DNA of 64,000 nt from assembly GCA_030604195.1 (NCBI GenBank), contig JAUVWI010000009.1:1-64000 (forward strand), in the 5' to 3' direction. Numbering within the stretch: the stretch's first letter is position 1; every line of letters starts with the position of its first letter. The notes beneath the pieces are model-generated. The model saw only the letters and a program-made list of their open reading frames with translations. It was not told the DNA's origin and searched no databases. The DNA comes from Spirochaetales bacterium. GTDB lineage: Bacteria; Spirochaetota; Spirochaetia; SZUA-6; DRHE01. Positions 18,969 through 27,122 of this stretch are shown piece after piece. The translations under genes and the position numbers were made by a program.

Positions 18969-19697
18969 TTACTTAAGCTTTTTTATTATTTCAGGAAACG
19001 TTTTCAGGATTTTATCCCGCAAAGGCGAACAGATAAAGGCTTCCCCTCTTTTCAAGCGCACTTCCTGCACAATTCTTTTTGCTTTTGACAGGGCATTGCC
19101 GGAATCGTTGCCGGCAGTTCTTTTATCACGCACGGATATTTCAGGTATAAAGAACTCATCCCGCATATACTTAATGGTATGCTCGGAATCCAAAAAATTG
19201 TTACCGGGGCCCTTCTCGATAATCAGGTCAGCGGCTAAAGTGCTGTCGTTGACTTCTATGCCTTTTAAAACCCGCCGGCACATACCCAATATTTCATTGC
19301 GGGCAGCTAAAATGACATCTTCGATAGTTGAAGGCCGGCGTTCCCCCGTGTCGGGATCGAGCACATAGATGGCCGTTCCCCCGGTGCCGAAGTGAACACG
19401 GTTTTTTTCAAGCACAGCATCACACTTGCCGTTACGCGAATAAAGAGTGACAGAGGATGGGTTCGTGGCAACTGCATCTTCCACCAGGCCCCTGGGAAGC
19501 TTAACCAAACACGTATCATCATTGACCTCGGCGCCATTTTTCTTGAAAGCCTCTCTGGCTCTTTCTGAATAAACCAGCATTCCGGATTTTTCCAGGATCC
19601 TGAGCGCCTCTCCGGCAATTGTTTTTACATCGCCATCAGAGAGAGGTTTATAATATGACGCACAGATACCTGGACTCCTGTCTATTGTATTTTCCAT
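18969..19697 (-). CDS. Trimethylamine methyltransferase (MttB) family protein, internally shortened
   Basis: N-part (ALRILEKSGMLVYSERAREAFKKNGAEV...HFGTGGTAIYVLDPDTGERRPSTIEDVILAAR) joins directly to the C-part (EILGMCRRVLKGIEVNDSTLAADLIIEKGPGNNFLDSEHTIKYMRDEFF); central barrel portion missing. Confidence 0.75.
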   Translation of the reverse strand: MENTIDRSPGICASYYKPLSDGDVKTIAGEALRILEKSGMLVYSERAREAFKKNGAEVNDDTCLVKLPRGLVEDAVATNPSSVTLYSRNGKCDAVLEKNRVHFGTGGTAIYVLDPDTGERRPSTIEDVILAARNEILGMCRRVLKGIEVNDSTLAADLIIEKGPGNNFLDSEHTIKYMRDEFFIPEISVRDKRTAGNDSGNALSKAKRIVQEVRLKRGEAFICSPLRDKILKTFPEIIKKLK

Positions 19698-20396
19698 TTA
19701 TTTTCCTTTTGAAAGAAGAATATTAAATTTTTTCCTGATGGTCTTATCCACTTCTTCAGGGAGATAACTCTCAGGCGCGCCTGAAATCAGCTCCCTGGCT
19801 ATCTCTCTTGCCCGCATCCTCGCGTCAAGCGAGCCTTCCTGTTCCCATTTCTCCCTGTTCTGTCTATCGCTTACCCCGTTGCCTTCAAAAAACTCTGATC
19901 GCATATATTCTAAAGTATGCGGGGAGGTCATGAAATTTCCTCCAGGTCCCACATTCTGAATTGTTTCAAGGGCCAAATGTTCGGGGTCGACTTCAATCCC
20001 CCTCAATGCCTTGCAGCACATGCCCATAATCTCATCATCAATTACATACTGCTCATAAGCCACTGTGAGCATTGATTCAAGCATTCCGGCTGCCGGGGCG
20101 CTGGAAAGAGCCACCGGTATATGGTGCCTGCAGGCCTCCTGCATAATCAGGGTGGGTTGTGTGCTCAGCTTCAAAGGACTGATTGCGAAGGATGCGATAA
20201 TGGAAAAAAAGGGTTTTTCCATGAGCTTTTTCCTGGTTCCGGCAATTATGGAGGCCAGATCAATAATCATACCAAGGCCCTTTTCATAGGTAAAGCCGAT
20301 TTTTTCCAGGATGGATAGTGAGGCTTCGTGGATAATCTTCACCTGTTCCTCGGCAAGAGGCCGGTATTGACCACCCGAGAAACCGCCGCTTCGCAT
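19698..20396 (-). CDS. Trimethylamine methyltransferase (MttB) family protein, internally shortened
   Basis: VKIIHEASLSILEKIGFTYEKGL; IIDLASIIAGTRKKLMEKPFFSIIASFAISPLKL; jumps to MLTVAYEQYVIDDEIMGMCCKALRGIEVDPEHLALETIQNVGPGGNFMTSPHTLEYMRSEFF; ~232 aa versus roughly 470-500 aa usual. Confidence 0.75.
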   Translation of the reverse strand: MRSGGFSGGQYRPLAEEQVKIIHEASLSILEKIGFTYEKGLGMIIDLASIIAGTRKKLMEKPFFSIIASFAISPLKLSTQPTLIMQEACRHHIPVALSSAPAAGMLESMLTVAYEQYVIDDEIMGMCCKALRGIEVDPEHLALETIQNVGPGGNFMTSPHTLEYMRSEFFEGNGVSDRQNREKWEQEGSLDARMRAREIARELISGAPESYLPEEVDKTIRKKFNILLSKGK

Positions 20397-20579
20397 AACT
20401 ACCCCCCTTATATTGGTTCGTATAATAACAGGCACTTTTGCAATAATACAAGCCGGTTGGCAGAAATATTTGAGGTTTGGCGCTTTACTACCTCGCAGGC
20501 AATCCAGTGGCAATATTGTTAACAACAGTGCAGACGGACTACAGCTTAACATAATTGACCTGCTGCGGTATAAAAAGAG

Positions 20580-20981
20580 ATGGAATCTATGGAGCAGTCC
20601 GGTTTTTATATCGAGCTTACAGAAGGCAGCGGCAGAGACCTTATCAGGGCCAGGGTTGTAAAAATGGGGGAGCACATCCTCATTGCTGTGGGCGGCGGCC
20701 ACGAACATATAGGCGCGGCAGCGCTTGCCGAACCCGGGCAGAGTCTTTCAGATAAAAAGAAAATTACCTCATCCGTTTCCGTTATTACCAGATTCGGCCA
20801 CAAAGAAGACCGGATTGCCGGGGAAATTGCCACGTCTTTGGCATCATTCCTGAATCAGCCGGTATTGGTTTGCTGCGGAATACATTTTGAGCATATTAAT
20901 GAAATTGAAATTGATAAAATAGAAAAAAATGTAGATTCTCTTATTTCCAAGTTAAAGATGGCACTTGGCCAAAAGAGCTGA
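20580..20981 (+). CDS. LpdD-like (prenylated-flavin chaperone-like) small protein
   Basis: GSGRDLIRARVVKMGEHILIAVGGGHEHIGAAALA...SSVSVITRFGHKEDRIAGEIATSLASFLNQPVLVCCGIHFEHI resembles the LpdD-like domain as I recall it; not verified. Confidence 0.45.
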   Translation: MESMEQSGFYIELTEGSGRDLIRARVVKMGEHILIAVGGGHEHIGAAALAEPGQSLSDKKKITSSVSVITRFGHKEDRIAGEIATSLASFLNQPVLVCCGIHFEHINEIEIDKIEKNVDSLISKLKMALGQKS

Positions 20982-21079
20982 TCAAACAGAGTCAGTTGAT
21001 CGTGGCTTAAAAGGCGGCCGGAAAAAGCTTGACAACTGAAAGCCTATAATTTACCCTTTCTTTTTAAAAAGGAGAGCTG

Positions 21080-21979
21080 ATGAAAACTGTAATTTTGTTG
21101 AGCATAGTCCTATTATTCTCAGCCGGGTTTGCAGCCGCTGATTTCCAGGCCGTTGTTGACCAGGCGGATAAGTATCACGACCTGGAAAAGCATGAGGAAG
21201 TAAAAGAGTTTTTAATCTCGTCTATCAAGAGCGCAACGGGTAATGCTCAGAAGGCGGAGCTTTACTGGCGTCTGGCAAGGGCCTATTTGAACCTTGGTGA
21301 TGATGCTGAGGACAATGGCGCGGACGAGAAGGTGCTGCTGGAGATATTCCAGGCAGGTGAAAATGCGGCTTCCAAAGCAACTGACCTTGATCCGAATAAT
21401 CACCTGGCCTACTATTGGAAGTCAGGCAATATCGGCAGATGGGGCCAGACCAAGGGTATTCTGAATTCCCTATTCAAGGCCAAGCCTATGAGAAAGCTCT
21501 TAACCAGGGCTATTGAAATTAATCTTGAGCATGCGGATTCTTATTATGTACTGGGCCAGCTGTTTGAGCAGGTTCCGGGTTTTCCCGTGTCTTTCGGCAA
21601 TGTTGATGCCTCGGTATCCCTGGGCAGAAAAGCGGTTGTGCTCCACACGCAGCAGGTTGCAAGCGGTGAGGAGGATGAGTTCCGCTATGATTTCTTTACT
21701 GAGCTGGCCAAGCATCTTTATGCAAGAGACTGGAGCTCAGCCAAGCGCAGCAAGGAGCAGGCTAAGAAGGGCTCCAGGTATAGATCGGAGAAAGATATCC
21801 TGAAAAAGAACTTTTATTATGAAGGCACCATTGACTTAAAGAAAGCCTCCGACCGGGAAGAAGCTGCCCTGCTGCTCGGCTGGGTAATCAAAGAGCTGGA
21901 AGCTGTTTCCAAACCCAAACAGCAGCATGTTCAAGATTTGAAAGAGGCGAAAGATCTTTACGTAGAGTGGGGTTATTAG
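21080..21979 (+). CDS. Secreted TPR-repeat protein
   Basis: Signal peptide; repeats such as AELYWRLARAYLNLGDDA and ADSYYVLGQLFEQVPGF. Confidence 0.7.
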   Translation: MKTVILLSIVLLFSAGFAAADFQAVVDQADKYHDLEKHEEVKEFLISSIKSATGNAQKAELYWRLARAYLNLGDDAEDNGADEKVLLEIFQAGENAASKATDLDPNNHLAYYWKSGNIGRWGQTKGILNSLFKAKPMRKLLTRAIEINLEHADSYYVLGQLFEQVPGFPVSFGNVDASVSLGRKAVVLHTQQVASGEEDEFRYDFFTELAKHLYARDWSSAKRSKEQAKKGSRYRSEKDILKKNFYYEGTIDLKKASDREEAALLLGWVIKELEAVSKPKQQHVQDLKEAKDLYVEWGY

Positions 21980-22115
21980 GCTATTACCTTTGAAATCTTG
22001 CGTGTTCAGCGCAAAAAATAATCAAGTCCAGCGCCCGAATATATATTGTGTTGGATTTGTTTGAAAACTTCGGTTGCGGATGTAATCTGCGCTGGGACTC
22101 ATACAAAGAAAACCT

Positions 22116-23288
22116 TTATCCGTCCCTGCCTTTGTTCTCAAGCAGGCTGGCTTTAGTCAATTTCAGACCTTTCATTTTTTCCTTAAGCTCAGTCACTGCT
22201 TGTTCCACCTTTCTCCGTTTCAGGTTGCGGTCTTCAAAGAGCTCCCCCTGTTCAAGGGAACCGGGACGGAGCAGTTGCGCCGTACCCACACCAAGCAGCC
22301 TGATCGGGGTTGAGCCATTCCACTTCTTTCTTAACAGCTCCAGGGCAACCCGGTATAACTCATCTGAAGAGGTAAGGTAGTGTTTAAGGGTTTTCTGAAT
22401 GGTTATGGTGGTAAAATCTTCATAGCGAACCTTAAGAACAACTGTATTGGCCTGCCAGCCGCCCACTATTAAGCGGTGCATTATCTGCTGGGAGAGCTCC
22501 AACAGGGTCTTATTGATAGCGCTGCGGTCTTTTTTATCCCGGGCAAAGGTACGCTCACTGCTTATTGAGTGGCTCCTGGGATGATCGGAGCAAATTCCCG
22601 GATCGATTCCGCGCGCCGCCAGGTAAAGGTAGCGGCCGCCGGCAGCTCCCAACATGGAACAGAGTATGTCCCGGGAAAAGGAACGTAGTTTTTGTATAGA
22701 TGTGATGTTCAATTCCGCCAGCCTGTCAAGGGTTTTTTCACCTATACCCCAGATATCTTTTAAGGATAGCCTGTCAAGGAACTCAATAGGCTCTGTTACC
22801 TGAAAGAGTCCGTCAGGCTTCTTATACTCCGAGGCTAATTTAGCCAGAAATTTATTGGCGGCAATACCAATAGAAAGAGTTAATCCAAATTTATCGGCAA
22901 TACGCTCTTTGATCATCCGCCCAATCTGCAGAGCAGGGCCGAGAAGGCGTTCCGTACCGGAAAGATCCAGGAAGGCTTCATCTATTGATATCTGTTGAAA
23001 AACCGGGGTAATATCCGCTAGCTCTTTCATTATTTCTTCAGATATCCGGAGGTAGCGCTTCATGCGCACCGGGCGGAAAATACCTTGAGAGCAGAGGCGG
23101 GCGGCGCGGGATACCGGCATTGCCGAATGTATGCCGAAACGTCTGGCTTCATAGGAACAGGCGGAAACCACTCCCCTGGCACCTGGCTGCGGGCCCACAA
23201 TAACAGGTTTCCCCTTTAATGAGGGTTCGTCCAGCTGCTCCACGGAGGCATAAAAGGCGTCCAGATCCACATGAAAAATAGTCCTGGT
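22116..23288 (-). CDS. dinB: DNA polymerase IV
   Basis: RTIFHVDLDAFYASVEQLDEPSLKGKPVIVG, SIDEAFLDLSGT, GIAANKFLAKLASEYKKPDG. Confidence 0.96.
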   Translation of the reverse strand, partial: TRTIFHVDLDAFYASVEQLDEPSLKGKPVIVGPQPGARGVVSACSYEARRFGIHSAMPVSRAARLCSQGIFRPVRMKRYLRISEEIMKELADITPVFQQISIDEAFLDLSGTERLLGPALQIGRMIKERIADKFGLTLSIGIAANKFLAKLASEYKKPDGLFQVTEPIEFLDRLSLKDIWGIGEKTLDRLAELNITSIQKLRSFSRDILCSMLGAAGGRYLYLAARGIDPGICSDHPRSHSISSERTFARDKKDRSAINKTLLELSQQIMHRLIVGGWQANTVVLKVRYEDFTTITIQKTLKHYLTSSDELYRVALELLRKKWNGSTPIRLLGVGTAQLLRPGSLEQGELFEDRNLKRRKVEQAVTELKEKMKGLKLTKASLLENKGRDG

Positions 23289-23337
23289 CATAATCCGGGA
23301 TTCAGAAACCCTCCTTTTGAAAACTGTCAAACAATCT

Positions 23338-25584
23338 TCAGGTTTTCAGCTCGATCTTTTTCCTGATTATCTGCAAAGGTTTGATATGTATATTTTTTCC
23401 CCGGATTTCAAGATTTCCGGGAAGAGTATGGTACTTGAGATCAACTTCCAGTTCGAAGTTGGCGCCCTGGGGCAGGGTAAGCTGAATAGTGAGCGGCAGG
23501 GGCGGGGTGGCTCCCATAAGTATGCGGTATTCCCTGCCGCCGGTACTGCGCATGTAGGGGAGATTAGAGTCGTAGAGCACAAATTCATCGGGAGCAGTCA
23601 GCAACAGCCCGACCTTAAAGGGTTTGAGCTGTTCTGCAGTGGAACCTAAATCCCCGGAGGGAAGGTTTAAATCAGGAAATACTCTCACAGTGATGTTTTT
23701 CCGGTCAAGGAAGGCGGTGCTTTCCACAGTGGTCTTCAGCAGTACAGGCATTTCCATCAGAGGCATGCTGTAGAGGGTTGAGCGGGTATTGATCTTTACC
23801 AGGCGGTTACTCTCCCGAACCCCTATCTCTTCCAGGGGGGCAGGGCTTGAGAGTTCCAGCAGGCTGGTGTTGCTATTCAGATCAATAGTATTTACAACCT
23901 TGACCGGTTGAAAATTTCGTTCATTGTAGGGGAAGTACAGCAGAAAAAGTATAATTAAGGCCCCCAGTAAAGCACCCAAAGCAGCGAAGCGAATGCGGAC
24001 CCTGGCAGCTCTTCTGTAAGGTAATATTGGCGGAAAGATCATCTCCAGGCGGATCAGCATGAGCAGGAAGGGGATAATGCTGAAAGTCAGAAGCAGGTTA
24101 CCCCATATTTTAGAGAGCAGCACAATCCTGCAGAATTCAAGAATTGGCAGGGTAAAGAGCTCAATTACACTTTTAATGAGCCAGTAGGGAGAAATGAGAA
24201 AGGCGATTAATTTTATTATCCGGTTGGGGCTGGCTGCAAAGATCAGCGCAAAAACAAGAGCCCAGACAAAGTAATAGGTGAAGGAGATATCCATTACCCC
24301 TAAAATGATAATATCCAGGAAGAGGAAGAAAAGTGCGGCTGCTGAGTAGAAACTGCCGTTGCGGGAGAAGGGCAGCCGCCGCAGCAGGGCTGAGAGCAGT
24401 ATGACCATTATCAAGGCAAAGGAAAGCTTGAAAGCCAGGAAAAAAAGGGGTAATTCCATCCACAACAGGGGCAGCCGCCGCAGATAGAGCAGGGCCTGGA
24501 TAAACCAGCTTGCCGCCAGAAACAGAGCAAAGCTCAATACAAAGATCAGTGGCAGGGTCCAGGCCTTTCTCATGAGTATTTTCAGGTATTTCTTAAGCCG
24601 GCTGGTAAAGACCAATGAATAGAGGAGCATAGGGATCAGCACGGCGAGAATAACCATAAGGTAGATTTTCTCTGAAAGGATAAGATAAAATCCTCTTGCC
24701 TGGAAAAAAAGATAATGGCGATCCCACTCTTCCGGGATACCGAGATCAAAACTCTCTAAAAATTTATCTATAAAGATATGGAAGGAGAGGAGCCATTCCT
24801 GCACCTGTGGCGGAGAGAGGGCGGAGTAATCCCCTTCCAGGCTTAGAGCCGGATAATCGGCGAAGAGAAAGGGCTCAATAATTGTTTTTTCTGTATCGAG
24901 ACCAATACGGAAAATCTGGTTTTCATTACCCCTTACTCTGAAGAAAAGTTGCGCCTCCTTTAATGATTCAGTGGTACGCTCAATCAACCAGTAGGGGGCT
25001 GCCAGGTCGCGGCCTCCTGAGCGAATGGAGATGCGTTCGGGCACAGTCAGTAAATTAAGATATAAAACCATAACCCGGTACTCGGGGTAGAAATCTTTTA
25101 GAAATAATCTGCTCCCCATGGGATATTCATTATCCTCACCATACTCCGCACCGAGAAAGAGTACTCTCAAGGTTAAGCGCGGTCTGCTCTCTGCAGCCTG
25201 CCGGATAAGGCTTAAAGCCAGGGCCAAAGAGAATGAACCGTTCTGTAATTCTTCAGCCTGCATGGGATGGTTAAGCGGCACCGCAATAATCAGGGTATCG
25301 GGCTTATCTCCGGGGATAACTGCTTCTATACAGGATGAGAAGGAGTGGCTGGTATCTGATTCGCTGAAATCATAAGTGTTGTAAAACACTTCCAGCGATT
25401 TAAGCTTTGCTTCAATAAAAGCAAGAACTTCTTTTTCCGCCTTGGAGCCTTCGTACCTGGGAAAATGATTCTCGAAATAACTGTAGTCGGTCATTAGCCG
25501 GCTTAATATCTCAGCCCTTCCATCAATGGACCAGAGGCAGAGTGCGCTGAATAATAAGAGTAAGAGGAATAGCCCTTTTTTCAT
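23338..25584 (-). CDS. Membrane protein with an N-terminal M28-peptidase-like domain, possibly inactive
   Basis: LSRLMTDYSYFENHFPRYEGSKAEKEVLAFIEAKLKSL and LRVLFLGAEYGEDNEYPMGSRLFL resemble M28; multiple TM segments follow. Confidence 0.6.
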   Translation of the reverse strand: MKKGLFLLLLLFSALCLWSIDGRAEILSRLMTDYSYFENHFPRYEGSKAEKEVLAFIEAKLKSLEVFYNTYDFSESDTSHSFSSCIEAVIPGDKPDTLIIAVPLNHPMQAEELQNGSFSLALALSLIRQAAESRPRLTLRVLFLGAEYGEDNEYPMGSRLFLKDFYPEYRVMVLYLNLLTVPERISIRSGGRDLAAPYWLIERTTESLKEAQLFFRVRGNENQIFRIGLDTEKTIIEPFLFADYPALSLEGDYSALSPPQVQEWLLSFHIFIDKFLESFDLGIPEEWDRHYLFFQARGFYLILSEKIYLMVILAVLIPMLLYSLVFTSRLKKYLKILMRKAWTLPLIFVLSFALFLAASWFIQALLYLRRLPLLWMELPLFFLAFKLSFALIMVILLSALLRRLPFSRNGSFYSAAALFFLFLDIIILGVMDISFTYYFVWALVFALIFAASPNRIIKLIAFLISPYWLIKSVIELFTLPILEFCRIVLLSKIWGNLLLTFSIIPFLLMLIRLEMIFPPILPYRRAARVRIRFAALGALLGALIILFLLYFPYNERNFQPVKVVNTIDLNSNTSLLELSSPAPLEEIGVRESNRLVKINTRSTLYSMPLMEMPVLLKTTVESTAFLDRKNITVRVFPDLNLPSGDLGSTAEQLKPFKVGLLLTAPDEFVLYDSNLPYMRSTGGREYRILMGATPPLPLTIQLTLPQGANFELEVDLKYHTLPGNLEIRGKNIHIKPLQIIRKKIELKT

Positions 25585-25686
25585 CGGTTATAATCAGGAT
25601 AGAAGAGGAAAAAGGCTAAAGTCAAGGCTTAAGATCTAAAAAAAGATTGCATTACAGCAGTTTATGAGCTATTATAAATGTTTATA

Positions 25687-26196
25687 ATGGAAATACTGCC
25701 AGAGATACTAAAAAGAAAAAGTGTCAGAGAGTTCAGCGGGCAGGCTGTGGAAAAGGAAAAGCTTACCAGGATACTGGAAGCAGGGCGTCTGGCTCCATCG
25801 GCTAAGAACAGACAGGAATGGCGTTTCCTGGTAATTCAAAAGCCGGCGCTCCGAGCACATCTGCAGCAGGCGGCTTTCGGACAGGATCATGTCGGGGAGG
25901 CGCCGGTGATTATCGTTGCCTGTACAACCAACATTGGCTACCGGATGCCCAATGGGCAGCTTTCGTACCCTGTGGATATTACCTTTGCCTGTTCATTTAT
26001 GATGCTGCAGGCGGTCCATGAGGGCTTGGGCACCTGCTGTGTAACCACCTTTGACGAAGAGGAGATCAGGGAGCTTTTAAGCGTACCCTATTCCATGCGG
26101 GTGGTTATGCTCCTTCTGGTGGGCTATGGCGAAGCAAAAACGGAAAGGGTTGAACGAAAGCCGTTAAAGAGTATTACTGCTTATAATCACTGGTAG
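25687..26196 (+). CDS. Nitroreductase family protein
   Basis: EILKRKSVREFSGQAVEKEKLTRILEAGRLAPSAKNRQEWRFLV. Confidence 0.93.
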   Translation: MEILPEILKRKSVREFSGQAVEKEKLTRILEAGRLAPSAKNRQEWRFLVIQKPALRAHLQQAAFGQDHVGEAPVIIVACTTNIGYRMPNGQLSYPVDITFACSFMMLQAVHEGLGTCCVTTFDEEEIRELLSVPYSMRVVMLLLVGYGEAKTERVERKPLKSITAYNHW

Positions 26197-26199
26197 GGG

Positions 26200-26541
26200 T
26201 TACCGGTTTATTTCGGCGTAATAATTATATATTCTTTCCAGGCTCTCTTTACTCTCTTTTCCTTCCGGAAGAATGACGGTTCCGCCAATAGAAAAATATA
26301 GTGAATCATAGCGTGTCCATAAGACCTTTAGAGAAAGCTTGAAAGCAGGTATGTTGTTCTCATCAGCCGGAATTATTTTAAAGAGGACCACATCATCTTT
26401 CATTACCGGCACAGGATTGAGTAATGATATCTTACAGCCCTTTTTACTCAAGTCTCTTAAATAACCAGGGGTGTTGCTATCCAGCAGGATGACTTTTGCA
26501 TAGGTCTGAGATCTTTTTTCTCTTCTGTGGTCAGTCTTCAT
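26200..26541 (-). CDS. PilZ-domain protein
   Basis: MKTDHRREKRSQTYAKVIL...GYLRDLSKKGCKISL...GGTVIL; RxxxR and (D/N)xSxxG-like motif. Confidence 0.6.
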   Translation of the reverse strand: MKTDHRREKRSQTYAKVILLDSNTPGYLRDLSKKGCKISLLNPVPVMKDDVVLFKIIPADENNIPAFKLSLKVLWTRYDSLYFSIGGTVILPEGKESKESLERIYNYYAEINR

Positions 26542-27037
26542 AATTTTTCGCTCCTGTTGAGAGTCTTATAATGGTACCTTCCGCTTCACCGGATTCCCAT
26601 TTGACCTGCTTTTCATAATTGTCAAAAAAACTCAAGTCAAAGTAGGGAAATGTTCTCCTGACAAGGAGCAGGCCCATGCCGAATCGCAGGTAATTATATT
26701 TTTCTCTGTATTCCATAAAGGAAGAAGATTGAGGATTGATTTTCTGGTGATCTTTTTCCAGATCGTAAGGCAGTTTCCCCGGATCAAAGCCGCCGCCGTA
26801 ATCCTTGATATTAATTGTCAGATGGCTGTTAAAGCTATTAAAGGTGGTGATAATTGCTTTATTCACTCTTTTCTCACGGTGAGCCCTTAAAGAATTATTA
26901 AGAAGCTCCATAACAGCATACTTCATGTTGTCATAGTCAATGCCGTAATCCGGCAGGTGAATGTTATTGAGAACTTTTAGGATTTCTCTGAATTCAACAG
27001 TTGGTGAGATATTTATGCGTATTTTTCTGCTGCTCAT
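26531..27037 (-). CDS. GHKL/HATPase_c ATP-binding protein
   Basis: MKYAVMELLNNSLRAHREK (N box), IKDYGGGFDP (G1), RFGMGLLLVR (G2). Confidence 0.8.
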   Translation of the reverse strand: MSSRKIRINISPTVEFREILKVLNNIHLPDYGIDYDNMKYAVMELLNNSLRAHREKRVNKAIITTFNSFNSHLTINIKDYGGGFDPGKLPYDLEKDHQKINPQSSSFMEYREKYNYLRFGMGLLLVRRTFPYFDLSFFDNYEKQVKWESGEAEGTIIRLSTGAKNYED

Positions 27038-27122
27038 TCGGTTGTATACTATTCTTTTCATCTTTTTCCATGATAGCCAATTTATCTTTGAAAAACAATC
27101 ACTTTTATTGTTTAATAGGGGT

